Source of the DNA: Branchiostoma belcheri
Taxonomy: Eukaryota; Chordata; Leptocardii; Amphioxiformes; Branchiostomatidae
Direction: 5' to 3'
Assembly (NCBI RefSeq): GCF_001625305.1
Contig: NW_017804254.1
Span: 6,904 to 70,903, forward strand
DNA: 64,000 bases
The notes beneath the pieces are model-generated. The model saw nothing but the letters and a program-made list of their open reading frames with translations, had not been told where the DNA came from and searched no databases. A program made the translations under genes and the position numbers. This document shows positions 44,701-57,480 of this stretch, piece after piece. The stretch's first letter is position 1, and the number at the start of each line of letters is the position of its first letter.

Positions 44701-47700
44701 ATTTTTATTAATCAGAAGAAAAGTGTTGTTTTTTAAGCAAATATCTTAAAATGTACACTCAAGACTGGTATCTACTGGTAGAATTGCTGATTGTACTAAC
44801 AGAAATTCTGGTCATTGTAATATCTGTAAAATTAGACTGTTTACAGGCAAAATCAGTGATGATACCATCTCAACCCTGACATAACATACTACATATAATA
44901 CACACATCTCCAGTCTTCAGAACAGAATTATAGCTGTGTACCATTTTCGCGAAGAAAACGGAGGGCGTCGTTGAAGCCCTGTCGGCAGATTTCCTGTAGA
45001 ACCTTGGGTTCTGGAGGGAAAAACGCGATGGACATGCGCCACATGTTGGTGGTGGTGAACTGGATACTGGTGTTGGTCATGGAGAAGTTCAATAAATTAC
45101 TGCAGGGAGGGAAGAAGAAAAACAGAAAATCCATGAGACAAAAATAATCTCAAGGAATGAGGGGGTATGTAAATTACAAGGGAAATTGATCCTGACTGCC
45201 AATCACAATTATCACTAATATCAGTTCAACCAATGAGAATGGCATTTAGCGGCTCGACCAATGAAAGAGGGGCTGCATGTCTGTCACATATCTATTTTAT
45301 GTCTTTGTTTTGTTTTGACAAAGAGTCTAATACACAAATTTCTGCAATGACAGCAATGCACATGTACACAACTAGAGAACATGCTGACCAAGTCAATGGC
45401 AATTTGCTTTCATATTGTACAGTCAAATATCTCTTGAACATGTATCAGTTAAAATGATTTTTGATGCCCCCTTACTTGGAGAGTTTGTCCATTGGGCAGA
45501 TATCTGCCTCTCCTGAGAAGGGTGACACTGTGATGGTGTTCTTGCCAAGATGTGGACAGTTGTCACTCAGGCCTCCATCCACATATCTCTGAAATGTGAA
45601 AAATGCAAGTTGCTTCAGGGCTGGAAATACTGGGCGAATATGCACTATACTGCAGGTAAAATTAGGTCTGTGCAGGTATATCTAATGTCTACCTGCACCT
45701 AACCTGCACTGCTCCATGTACTAGTACTGGGTTTACATATACATGCTTATTGCAGATGTATGTGGATTTTTGTTTGCTGCAACCTATGGACATATAATTT
45801 ATAAAAGAAGTTTTTACAGTTTTTAGTATCATCCATATAATTCCTAAATTCTGAATGGTGCAGGTAAAATTTGTCTGGTGCAGGAAATTCTAGCCTGTAC
45901 CAGTCCAGAAAAAAGGACTTCTACTAAGTTCTAGTCCTATACTTGAAAAACAACTTGAGTATGGCGATTAGAACTAATTTTCCAGTCTAACATGATAAAA
46001 ACTGTTACTTAAACAGAATATATACAGATTAATACAATAAGCTGAAACCTACCGTTCCCTTAAACATGGGAGGTACCAGCCCACAGTACACAGGTACAAA
46101 AGCTGAACAAATCAAGGCCTGGATCAATTCTTCCCTGGTGTCAAACTGGTCCAGGATGACGTTCTGTCCATCACACACCCTGGTGACCGACAGACAGAGT
46201 CTCCCGGACGCGATCTCGTGAGCGTTGGGAGGGAAGATGCGCCGCATGCCATCCCGGAGTGTTTTTACCAGGCGGAAGCTGGGGTGTAGCGGGCCGAGAC
46301 TACGTTTCCTGGCCTGTGTGGCCAGTCTGAGCACTGCGTCTGTACACTCTCCTAAGGAAGAAAAGGAAATCGTAAGATTATGGTTTCCCATGCTACAGTA
46401 GTTCAGTGTATGTGTACAACATCACAAAGTTTTAGAGAGCTTTCTTTAACTTTTAGGTATACACTCACGCACTATACGCTATTACATCATAGAAAGAAAA
46501 CAACAGGCCTGAGCACTGTGCTCGTATAACTCTCTTATTATTAATGAAAGAAAAAGAAATCACAACATGATGGTTAACCCATATCATGCATGCTACAGTA
46601 GTCTAGTGTACAACGTCACAACATATGTTTTCTTTATACTCTCAAATTTTAGGACTTTCTTTGCTTTAGGTCTTTTTCATTATCTCTTAAATCAGAGAGA
46701 GAGAAAAACAATAGGCAAACAGCTAAGCTGTACAGGCTGTGAGTAAACAAAGTGCTATTACTGGCTTGAATTACTTACAGAACAAACAGATACTTTGTTG
46801 TCGTAAAGGATATGAAGAAAATCTGTTTCACATCCATAGACTTCCCCCTAATTTTCTTGGCCTAAGGTACTATAAGTGGTTTTGAAAGGATTTTCTCCAG
46901 TTTTAAATACTAAAATAGATCCAAGAAAGTTTTACACCTCCTTGATAGATCAGAATAACTTTGTCATGGCGTAAACTAACAGTTGAATGACCCAAAAAGA
47001 ATGTGAAAAAAAATTATTGCATCTTTATCAAGACAATCGCAATCCCCATCTGACACCCCATCGATCAAAGACTGACAAATATGCAAATCAAAGCACACAT
47101 ACATGCATGTATGTAAAAGACGTTTGTGTGGAGTAAATACACACAATGCACACAATGGTAATATTTTTGGGACAGGCAACCTTCTCTGTGATCTCAAAAT
47201 CAAATCACTGAAGTTGTGCACACTTTCCATTGTTTTGAACTAGGAGTAATGCTATCCTTGGTCTAAATAAGATACCCATGCAGACACAGCTGTGCAGACA
47301 GCTAAGCAGGCTTCACCACAGTTGATGGACACAAGTGGGACATCCACATCCCATGGCCTGACATGTGCAGCCAAAGTATCACATTTCATGGGCGGTTTCT
47401 TTGGACAAGGATGCTTGAATTAAGTTGAACAGAGCATTTCTTTCATTGTTTTCAATTGCTGAAGTATAGTTCAGTGTTAATAGTAATATTTTTGGAAAGA
47501 TATAAGCTTGTGATAAAAGCATTGAATATGCATCTTAGTTCTTACTCAAGGGAATCGGCCTATGGTAATTAATCTGCTCTGTGGCCTCTAGGTTACTGGG
47601 GTCAATGAACCCTATTTATTATACATGGGAATAAAGTTCTTTGGACTAGAATACAACAAGCTATCACCCTCTAGGTCAGGTCAATAACCTACTAGTATGA

Positions 47701-49277
47701 AAGATCTAGGTAACATATGTATTGGACTGTTGCACTAACTTTTAAGCTACACATGAATTCGAAAAATGTGGCAAATTAGCTCCAGACAGTACAAAACCAA
47801 ATAAGTTGATTTGATAGATTATATGTCTAGGATTGGGACACTTTTGGTCAGTGACTTCTGTAAGTTGACCCACACTATAGCAAGCGGCTTGAGAGTGAAA
47901 TACTACGTACTATCGGTCATTGACCCTGAGAGTGAGAAGTTGTCCTTAAAGTCGGTTACTTTGAGTCAGTGACTCTTTTCATGTTGACTGGGCTGTCTGT
48001 AGCACTGGAGTGCTCTGTACACAAAAGTAGGTTACCAATTGAGACAATCATGAATGAGATACTGGGAAACTATTCTGGATGAATTCCACAAGTAGAGGGC
48101 CTTTATCATTCACTGTCTCAATTGCACTACTTTCTTGTTTGGGTTTATTTCTTACCCACACCAATGATCACACTAATTAGGGTAATGATCATACCATGGG
48201 AGCCAGACTAGTATCATTTTCCTTCTGCAGCCAAGAGCCCTTCCTCCTCCTATGTACATGTAAATTTACTACGGGGGAGTTGAGGAGTAGTTTGGCACTG
48301 CCCTGGACTTTATTATGCCCTTTTTCTGGTCCAGTAGGCAATAGCACATAGAAATATAAACAGGACAATTGCATCAGCTGTTCTACTTTTCTAGTACATA
48401 ATCTAGGTCGCAATCTAGGCAATACAATGAACTTTGCGCCACTTATCAATTATAGCATATTTGGACTACCTTGTATATCCTCCAACAATGTGTGTTATAA
48501 GATAACCTAGATTCAATATTAGTAAAGTAGAACAGCTGATGCAAGAAATTAATGAATGAGCAGGAAAATTCATCTTAGCTTTAGCATGATCATTTTTAGC
48601 ACTGTATACTAATACGATTGCACGGTATTCCGTAAAATTGCACTGTATACTAGTAAACTTGCACTGTATTCCGTAAAATTGCACTGTTACATTGCTACGG
48701 GGATTCTTTAATTCCTTGTTCAAAGAATATACGCTGGCACCCCTGAAATTACTAGTCAAGTTAGTACACACACATTGAAAAAGGACAAGCACAGAAACTA
48801 TGAAAACTTACATGATTTTAAAGATGGTGACATGAAAATCAATGATCCTTTGGGGAGTAAAGACTGCATTCTACATTCNNNNNNNNNNNNNNNNNNNNTA
48901 CCAAAACAAAAAATTATGATGGAACCAAAACGTTGCGTTTTCAAAAATTTATACAAACGTATGTTGACGTTTGTTTTGAAATCCTGTGAACTTCTGGTAG
49001 AGAACTTGGTGAAGATAAATTCTAATCTTATCGGTAACACGGGTAGCCAAGAATGTAAAGTATGATCGAGACCGTACTGTACTACAGGAAGACTTCGGGA
49101 AAATAGTTTCGACTTACTGAGATCGCACCCAAACAGCAGCATAGCGGCACTCATCGCCCCGGCGGAGGCTCCTCCCAACTTCAGCAGCTGGAGATTGGGC
49201 GCGTGCTGCATGATGCAGGACGCCACCCCAACATGGTACATCCCCAGAAAACCACATCCTGAGAAGGAAATGTTCAT
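41725..49277 (-). CDS. PNPLA2-like: Patatin-domain triacylglycerol lipase, ATGL-like
   Basis: Exons: 49277-49118, 46351-46053, 45588-45476, 45099-44942, 44674-44435, about 43884-43759, 43267-43187, 42589-42476 and 42112-41725, about 559 residues. The start is [17 protein letters not shown], as in human ATGL (NISFAGCGFLGVYYVG). Catalytic Ser is in GASAG and Asp in [11 protein letters not shown], the patatin dyad that removes the first fatty acid of triacylglycerol at lipid droplets. [19 protein letters not shown] matches the hydrophobic droplet-binding part of ATGL. The 130-residue acidic C-terminal end is not shared. By my counting the sixth exon is one base short of the expected length (possible coordinate slip). 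ATGL and PNPLA3 are close paralogues in vertebrates, so the call is to the group. Confidence 0.85.
42076..42398. repeat. 162-bp tandem duplication covering a splice acceptor
   Basis: 42076-42237 and 42238-42398 are near-identical copies. Each contains the first 37 bases of the last lipase exon plus its acceptor (TTACAG on the minus strand) and the flanking intron. The right copy lies upstream in the transcript, so the pre-mRNA has two competing acceptors. Confidence 0.9.
43395..43530. repeat. Dispersed repeat copy
   Basis: Shares AATATAAAAGTAC, GTTCG and GAAGTG words in the same order with 53440-53575, so both are copies of one unknown interspersed repeat. Confidence 0.5.
43985..44285 (+). 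mobile_element. tRNA-derived SINE, plus strand
   Basis: Starts with a tRNA-like part (TAACGGTCAGAGCATTCGAC, B box GGTTCAATCC near 44045), then GGGAAAGGCACTTTACACAA and CTCACTGTACGG, a block seen in many invertebrate SINEs. It lies in a lipase intron. The tRNA part is not intact enough to be a gene. Confidence 0.7.
46352..49117. other. First intron of the lipase gene, with assembly gap
   Basis: No exon seen. At 48879-48898 there are 20 Ns. At about 48600-48690 there are tandem copies of TTGCACTGTATTCCGTAAAA. The remainder is AT-rich. Confidence 0.5.
48600..48690. repeat. Short tandem repeat in lipase intron 1
   Basis: Three to four alternating units of TTGCACTGTATTCCGTAAAA and TTGCACTGTATACTAGTAAA occur head to tail. 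Confidence 0.8.
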
Positions 49278-49927
49278 CTTGTCGGCTCGGGAAGAGAAGC
49301 CCGAGAGAACCGACCAAGACAGCCACAAAACTGAGACAAACTGGGTCACGTAGTAGCCTTCGCCATTTTTGTTGCCATCGTTCACGTGACGCGTTAGGTG
49401 AAATACAGTCTATTCCATTCTGAATGTAGGTCAACCCCTACCGTATCAACATGTTTTCAATAACAATACTCCAAAAAATTGTACATAAAAGATAGTTAAG
49501 TATCAAATAATTAGGTTATTGATGGTAAACGATGAAACACAATCGACATATATGTATAATATTTGGTATAAAGAAACTTTCAGGTGTTCACCTACATATG
49601 GTCGAAGTGGTATGACCCAAATCATTCGACAACACCTTCTCTCTGATTGGTCACACCCAGTCACAGGCCCCCAACATCGACTGCCTGATTGGTTAATTTA
49701 TTTGTCTATCTGGGGTGTGATCTTGAATAAATTTACATAATTTATGCACCAAAACTTTTTTTGTAAACAACAACAAATCTGTCAGACCTGGGAACGAGAC
49801 AGACGGAACGAGATTACCAACATGGCCGCGTGCTGAGCCCCCCTCCCACATGTCACAGTCTTTGTGCAGGCAAATGTTAAACCTGTGGTAATTCTTGCAC
49901 AAAAATCGGTGCTGCAAAACTCGGAAA
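49278..49927. promoter_or_regulatory. Shared head-to-head promoter region (lipase / SAAL1)
   Basis: 650 bases separate the two divergent start codons. The region must hold both 5' ends unless further untranslated exons exist. A CACGTGAC (E-box-like) site is at about 49382-49389. I see no TATA box. Confidence 0.5.
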
Positions 49928-52900
49928 ATGTCTAGTGAAGGTGAATATTGGATTTGATATTGTGATTAATGAGAAAGAGAGCTTTTCTGGAAGAAAAAAA
50001 AAGATGCATATGCATGGATCAAAATGTTGCATGTTGATATTAACATGTTGTTAGTACAGTAACTGTTGTACTTCACAAGAACGGTGCTTTATGTGTTTGT
50101 GTGTTGTTTCCTTGGTATCATCAACAGGGTACACAGTTTGTTCAGCAAATTATATAGGTCATATAGAAATCATATTTCCACGATCATCTTATGAGTAATA
50201 TTTAGCTAATCAACAAATAATTGAATTGTAGTTACCTAATTAATATCTTTTCATACTTTTTTTACCTCTCCAAGCATTGAGAGTCGATAACATTTGATAA
50301 GCTGCATGTTCATTGGTTCAATTAACATGTTAGAACAGTGAGCAATTGCCATAACATTAGAGCTAGCGAGTGATAGGCATAAAGCAGGTGGTGATTAGGT
50401 GATTTGCCTACAGTATACTGGAGTAGAGTACACGTATGTAGTAGATGCTTTTGGCCAGGTAACTTAGGAGATGTAGTTCCAGTTTAGGCCGCTTTTTTTC
50501 TTTCAGTGCGTTGACATCTCAGGCTTCTGGGGATGATCTAGAGCTCTGTCTAGTCATACATCAGCTTCTTTTGTTTCATGTGCTTGTCCAGACTCTCCTA
50601 CCAGCCAATAATTTACATTTGCCTTAACAATAATTTGCATATGTTTACTATTAACAATTGATGTAAACAAAAACAGCGATCGTTGGTATTGACCTCCCCA
50701 CCTGCCTGGTGCCCTCTGCAGAGAACTCTCTCTCCCCGCTGAGGATCCCGTCCAGAAACCCATCGCCGCCCCCTGCGGAGATGCTGGGAGAGGGCGTGGA
50801 TCTCCATGCCGACAACATCGGAGACACGGCCTACAGCAAACACTGGTTCTTCACTACGTTAATGAACCTCATTCAGGTCAGGACTGTTGAATGTAGATGT
50901 TGATGTTGATGTGTAAGGATACATGCTTATGGGTTTTAATATCACAAATACTGCTACAGTATATATATGTTTATGGATTTGTTAGGAATTCAATCATGTA
51001 GCCTGTAGCCATGTACATTTGTAATCTTGACTTTTGAGTTGTTATATTTGACTCTGACCTCTTCAAATTCCCTCATGACCTCAATGACATCTCATGAATC
51101 ATAAATTACATTTTTCTTTGTTCCTTTAATGTTTTAATAAAACATAAAAGGACCAAACAAAGAAAAATGTTTAGCCTGGCCACCATACTTGTTAATTTTC
51201 AACTCTCTCCCCTTGAAGATGAACTACAAGGAGAGGTAACATCTATTGAATGTTCCAACTGCTAAGGCAAATCATAGCCTGGGTATCATCAGGATTTTCA
51301 CTCCGCAATGCTAAAAAAATCATGACCGGAGTTGCAGAGCGAAAATCCAGATGGTACCCAGGCTAGACAAATCAAACTCTGCCAAGTAAAATGTTTAAAT
51401 AATGCTAATCAAACAATTTTACCCTTTTAATCCTTTTATAGGAAGTAGAGAAGAAAGACCAGACTGAAGTGAAGAAAGAGGAAGAAGCAGGGGCTGCTGG
51501 GATTGATATTGATGAAGAGTTGGAAGATGAGCTATGCAAACTGTGGGACATGTCCATTAACAAAGTAGGGGCCAGATTTTTATTGAATGGTTCAAAGTTG
51601 TTGTTTTTTCCTAATCTAGGTGTTACACATGGCAAATGTCAAAAGTATGTGTACATGTACCTATACATGTCTTCACTGCAAGTTTCGTATGAAAGGTTTT
51701 TGGTGAGATCCTGAAATAGTGCTACTAAAGCCTATGTTTTCCTTATTTCAATTCACAGGATGTTGCACGATTCCTACAAGAGTTCCATGCAGTAAACATC
51801 CTGATGGGAGTCATCAACAAGTCTCGAGCTCCCAGGGTCACTGTGAGTACATCTACATCACATTCATCTGGGGAATTTACTATTGACTAGGGGAGTAAAA
51901 AACTGCAAGCAAATCTATGTAAATCTTGCTGTTTTGCTAACTATAGAGAAATATGCATTATGTAATGAAAGTATACCAATTGTGCATGTTTTTTTTTGTA
52001 GTTTTAAACGTTACAAGTTGAGCATTACCATTTTATACAGTTTTGAACTTCTAGGTAATGAATATCCATCTCTGAAAGAAAAAAAAAAACTAGCTGAATA
52101 CTATAGTACATCATCTTCAATGACAGTTTTTTTGTGTATTCATTTCCAAGGAAATCTGTGTAGGGATCCTGGGCAACATGGCATGCTGTGATGAAATCTG
52201 TCAGGAGATCAGTAACAATGAAAAACTGGTGTGAGTATAACTCATGTTGTGAAAGAATCACGGTGGAATGATGTCATGTGAATTAATAATAGAATCCAAC
52301 AAGGTAAAATACCTAATATCTAAGACCTAAAAAAATTGTCTCAGCTAGCGACAATCCTTTATCATGTTGTACATACATGTATATGTGTAGTTACAGTGAT
52401 GTTCATTTAAATGACAATATTTCTTATCTACTCTATCCAGAGATGTTATTCTAGTTCTGCTGGAGGACCCAGATGCACCCACACTTGTAGAAGCAATAAG
52501 GTTGGCTTTATATTTTTAATTTTATCAAGTTGCACTGTTCTCAACTATAAAACTTAATATGCACATTTACACGTACACTGCTTTATTGGTAATGTATGTT
52601 GTAATGTTAAAGGTGTACTTTTGAGTGTTTTTTCTCTAACAATGTATGGTGATTCTTTTGTACTAAAACATACCTCTGCATCACTCCAGGTTAATCCACA
52701 CCTGTGTTTCCAACAAAGACGTCAGAACAAACTGGCTGAGTCCCATGAAGAAGGGTAGTGCAGTCTACAGTGCCATTCTCTTTATGTTACAGAGTTCTAC
52801 CAATGGTAAGGTCTTCTTTGCAAATGTTCCTTTCATTTAGAAGCATCAGATATATGCCATTTTAATGAATTGCCAGATATGAAATGCCTTCTATTAGTGG

Positions 52901-55900
52901 TGCATACCGGTTCACTGGACTTGGATCCAGACTTGTAAGAATGTTTAGGTTCAAGTCCAAAAAAACCTAAAAGTCAAGAACCGAGTCCGGACTTATTACC
53001 ATAAAAGACCATTTCACATACCCCTTTTCTTTTTAAACCACCTAAAACCTTCCGTAGATTGCAAAATCTTTGCTGCAAAATGAAGAAAACATTGCCATCG
53101 GGCATCGTCAAGTACCAGCCTCCATGTTATGTGGCCAAAGTTTCACCCAGACAACATTGTAAGGTTGCCAACAAGCAATTTTGTATATGCCATGGGTTTA
53201 GGTCTGGACTTAAGTCCGGACCTGAACCTAAACCTCTGGACTTGAATCCGGACCTGAACCTGAAATTGGGTTTAGGTATGCATCACTACCTTCTATCGAT
53301 CTGATTGAAAAGATCCTTGGTTTGGCAATAGAAACTAAATGCATTGACCAGTTTTGCAGTCATTCAAATTCTCTTTATGTTCACGGTAGCAGAAGTTTTT
53401 TAGTCTGACTCTGAGAAAATGGACATGTTCACAGAACTATATGTTTGTGTGGCGGCAGGTGCAGCAAAAAGAAAGTTGGCGAATTTTTGTTCCCGGTAAT
53501 GATTAGTTCGTGCTACTGAAGTGACCATGAAAACCGCAAATATAAAAGTACCACGAAATATAAAGTCATTTACCGTTCATTCTAGAACCATTATATTACT
53601 TTTTGTAAGATATATTTCATTACTGATTACTAGGGTACATTTTTGTGTTGATACAATTGACCATATTATTGATGTGTCTGAGTTGTGTTGTTGATTCCAG
53701 TTGACTTGTTACATAACCTGAGCTCCCTGCTGGACCTGTTACTGGATGTGGATGAAGAGTTGCTGGTTGCCTGGGCGACGCCTGAGTTTGTACAGGGGTT
53801 ACACGAGGCCATCAAACAGGCAGGGTGGGCACTTCTCTTCTGATGTGTAGTCTTGGGCTATAGGCTGATGACTAGATATACAGTCAAACCTGTTCAAGCC
53901 AGCCACCCAGGGGACCAAAGAAAAGTGGTCACATTGGACAGGTGGTCTCCTTGAAGAGGGTCGCCATACAACATGACTGAATAAATGACATAAATGGTTT
54001 TTAAGTCGAGATGTTTTAATGTCAAATGCTGTAGGCATGCTGTAAGCATCTTCAGTTCTGTGGTGAATGCATGTGGGGAGGGTGGCACATGGAACAATTT
54101 AGGTCAAACAAAAACATCATCCAGCAGCCGGGTAAACTGGCTAGTTTCTCCATGATTTCTCATTAGTTATCATCAATAATCAACATGATCGAAAATGATG
54201 TGATCACCATGGGTAGGTATTGGGCTTTCAACAGAACCAACTCAGGGCAGTCGCGGTCACATTGGCCAGGTGGTCACCTTGGACAGGTTGCTTAATGTCA
54301 ATGGGGAAAATATGGGGGACCAAAAAAAACGGTCACCATGGCCAGGTAGTCAGCTTGAAGAGGTGGTCACCTTGGCAGGTTTGACTGTACATGTAGTGTG
54401 GGTTTAAGATAAAATATAAGCAGCAGTTCTGTTTTAGAAAAGAAAATCGTGTCTGTTTCCTGAAAGCTACCTACTTCTTGTCCCTAGACTGTGATTTTAT
54501 TGTTTGACACAATGAAGTATGCATGTGTAACTACATGTATTATTACAATGTAGCATAGCGTCTAATTTGGGTGTTGAACTTATTAGTCATGGTCAAAACT
54601 ACCTGAAAAATGCACAGGTCTTACATGATGTTGTATCATCTTTAATTTCTATGCTACAGTGAAGAGAAGGAGCTGACTGTAGATTCATACCTACACTGTC
54701 TACAACTGCTGTCAACTACAGAAAACGGAGTGCAGGCTTTAGGTGGGTGAATTTGAAGCTTGCCACTACTACTAGTAGGCTAGTGAGGACACCTAGCAAA
54801 ATGAGTTGGAACTGCAAGCAGCTTTTTTTTTACATCAGTAACACTAACAGTGTTGCAGTTATCAGCTTTATTACATTGTATATGAGACGAGAACATACCT
54901 TTATGAGTAGTTACAGAAAATAAATGCCACAAAGAAAGATAATTAAATATCAAAGTGAAATTTTGTATGTATACATGTTTATCTAACTTTCTAAATTGTT
55001 TATGTCCAGTTGAATGTACAGGTGTGCTGTTCCCTTTGCAGACAGTGACCTATGTTTATGTCCAGTTGAATATACAGGTGTGCTGTTTTCCCATGCTGAC
55101 AATGATCTATGTTTATATCCAGTTGAATGAACAGGTGTGCTGTCCCCTTGCAGACAGTGACCTATGTTTATATGCAGTTGAATGTACAGGCATGCTGTTC
55201 CTCCTGCTGAGTGTGAGCTATGTTTATGTTCAGTTGAATGTACAGGTGTGCTGTTTCCCCACGCTGACAGTGAGCTGTGTTTATATCCAGTTGAATGTAC
55301 AGGTGTGCTGTTCCCCTGTGCTGACAGTGAGCTATGTTTATGGCCAGTTGGATGTACAGGTGTGCTGTTCCCCCTACTGACAGTGATTTATGTTTATGTC
55401 CAGTTGAATGTACAGATGTGCTGTTCCCCCTGTTGATAGTGAGCTGTGTTTGTGTCCAGTTGAATGTACAGGTGTGCTGTTCCCCCTGTGCTGACAGTGA
55501 GCTGTGTTTATGTCCAGTTGAATGTACAGGTGTGCTGTTCCCCCTGTACTGACAGAGGTCTGTGTTTATGTCCAGTTGAATGTACAGGTGTGCTGTTCCC
55601 CCTGTGCTGACAGTGAGCTGTGTTTATGTCCAGTTGAATGTACAGGTGTGCTGTTCTCTCATGCTGATAGTGAGCTATATGTTTGTGTCTAGTTGAATGT
55701 ACATGTACAGGTGTGCTGTTCCCCAGTTGAATGTACAGGTGTGCTATTCCCCCTGTGCTGACAGTGAGCTGTGTTTGTGTTACAGTTGAATCTACAGGTG
55801 TGCTGTCCACCCTTGCTGACAGCGAGCTGTGTTTGTGTCCAGTTGAATGTACAGGTGTGCTGTTCCCCCTGTACTGACAGAGGTCTGTGTTTATGTTCAG

Positions 55901-57480
55901 TTGAATGTACAGGTGTGCTGTTCCCCCTGCTGACAGCTCACATATCCCGGGTGTGCAGTGAGGATGTCATTGCGGTAGGAGGGAGGGAGAGAAGTCTGGC
56001 CTCCGCCATGTCTGTACTCAACGTGCTGTTTTCTTCAGCTGGGGAGGAGGGACTAGTTCTACTGGAGAAAAGTGAGCTCATTTTTTTCCTAAAATGAAAA
56101 ATGTAAAGACAGTCCCATTGCCTCTTTGAGGCCATAGGGCCAGTGGGGTGTCTAGGACATTGTATTGTCCAATTTTAACCTGTGTAGAGTGACAAAAGTC
56201 ATGTAAACAGTAAAGTGCCTTTCCCAACCCTAATTTAGGGTTTCTTGGTACTGGGGGCAACCCTAATTTAGGTATTTTTGGTAACCCTAGTTTAGGGTTT
56301 CTTGGTAACCCTAATTTAGGTTTTTTTGATGTTTTCTTCTAACAGTGATCTTTTTTGTTCTTTCAGACTCCAGTTGTGTTGAGTGTGTCATGCAGCTGTT
56401 TGAGGTCATCCAGGAAGACCGCAGGACCAGTATGACCCTCGCTGCAGCGGGAGCAAGTTGTAAATCCACTCCAGTTTCCACTCCACGTTCCACCAGGCAC
56501 AGAACTGAAGACAAAACTGAACCTGATGTGAACAGGACAGGCACCAGAACTTGTGCAGAGGGCAGCCCTAGAACAGACTCCAGTCAGTCCCAGGATGTAG
56601 AGGCTAGCAGTTCAGAGGATCATGGCAAATCCCAAGATCCTTTGCCAGTTGTGAGGAACTTGATGGAAGTACATATGCTGTACAGTGTGACGGTCGAATT
56701 CTTGGCAGACATAGTCAAGGCACTGCCAAAGGTAAGATTGTTTTTAACCAAGTCATGAATTCAGAATCAAGCTCGTAAGATGTTAAAAAATGGCTGTGGC
56801 CAAAAGCCGCGAACAAAGAAAAAGGATACAGCTCAGCATTCTTACATCTGTAGCACAACAGAAGGTTCCTAGATGTAAGAGACGCACCTCTGCAGCAGCA
56901 AAATTGTCAAGTCCAGTCTTCTATTCTAAAACACAATTCAAATGACTAGGTACAAAGTGTGTACAAGTATTACAGAAAGGTTAGATGACCAAAATATACA
57001 GATACATGTCATGTAAAAGTGCTTGACTTGACTACTAGTACTAGTAATAGTTAACATTCTTAACTTTTACAGGGTGAGAGCCAAGTTGCTGGATATCTGA
57101 ATGGCTGTACAAGAGACCAGATAGAAAGTATGGTACTGGCACTGCAGGATCACACTGATGACACACTGGTAAGGTTGTCATTTATATCAACTGTTATACA
57201 ATCAGTTTTTTTTTCAAATATTGAATGCCTAAAATGCATCAAATAGGCAAGAGAAACTACGTAACTTCAGATCCTATTTCAAGTAAGTGTTGTTTTGAGT
57301 ATTAAGTGTGTTGTAATGTCAGAGAATATATTTTAATGATGCGTAAATGTAATACTGTCAGTTAATACTGTTTATTTCTACTTCTTCTTTATGCAGATTC
57401 CTCATCTAGAAGAAGTTTTGTCTGGCTCGGAGGACAAGTTCCCACGTTTGGCAGCTGCAATAGGAATGGATGCAAGTTAG
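49928..57480 (+). CDS. SAAL1: SAAL1 orthologue
   Basis: Exons: 49928-49940, 50722-50876, 51442-51564, 51759-51842, 52151-52230, 52441-52500, 52690-52805, 53701-53824, 54660-54742, 55913-56071, 56367-56731, 57073-57168 and 57397-57480 (TAG), total 1,542 bases, 513 residues; human SAAL1 is 474. Matching segments include [22 protein letters not shown] (human YSKHWLFGVLSGLIQ), [18 protein letters not shown] and [17 protein letters not shown]. The protein is a helical, armadillo-like repeat protein linked in mammals to proliferation of synovial cells. Its biochemical role is not well known. The 57-bp repeat array before exon 10 makes that exon's start uncertain: 55913 (chosen) or 55937. The exon at 56367 holds a Ser/Thr-rich insertion that explains the greater length. 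Confidence 0.9.
52895..53288. mobile_element. hAT-type MITE with 8-bp target duplication
   Basis: Ends TAGTGGTGCATACC and GGTATGCATCACTA are inverted copies, flanked by CCTTCTAT on both sides (52887-52894 and 53289-53296). An 8-bp duplication and this type of end are hallmarks of the hAT superfamily. It is 394 bases, with GGACTTxxxTCCGGAC subrepeats and no coding frame, in a SAAL1 intron. Confidence 0.85.
53440..53575. repeat. Dispersed repeat copy
   Basis: Partner of the copy at 43395-43530, with the same word order and moderate divergence. Confidence 0.5.
53881..54387. mobile_element. Mariner-type MITE flanked by TA
   Basis: Ends CAGTCAAACCTG and CAGGTTTGACTG are inverted copies with TA outside both. 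Inside are repeated GTGGTCACCTTGGACAGG-like words. It is 507 bases, non-coding, in a SAAL1 intron. The TA target fits the Tc1/mariner superfamily. Confidence 0.75.
55000..55935 (+). repeat. 57-bp minisatellite made of a splice acceptor plus exon start
   Basis: About 17 copies of a unit containing GTCCAGTTGAATGTACAG then GTGTGCTGTTCCCCCTG. The last copy (55911-55935) runs into SAAL1 exon 10, so each unit carries a potential acceptor (TGTACAG) and about 24 bases of exon-like sequence. Long reading frames through it in several frames are repeat artefacts. Confidence 0.92.

Noticed and set aside
54955-55810. Long Cys/Val-rich reading frames on both strands
   Set aside because: They come from the 57-bp minisatellite, which stays open in several frames. 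They are not a protein gene.
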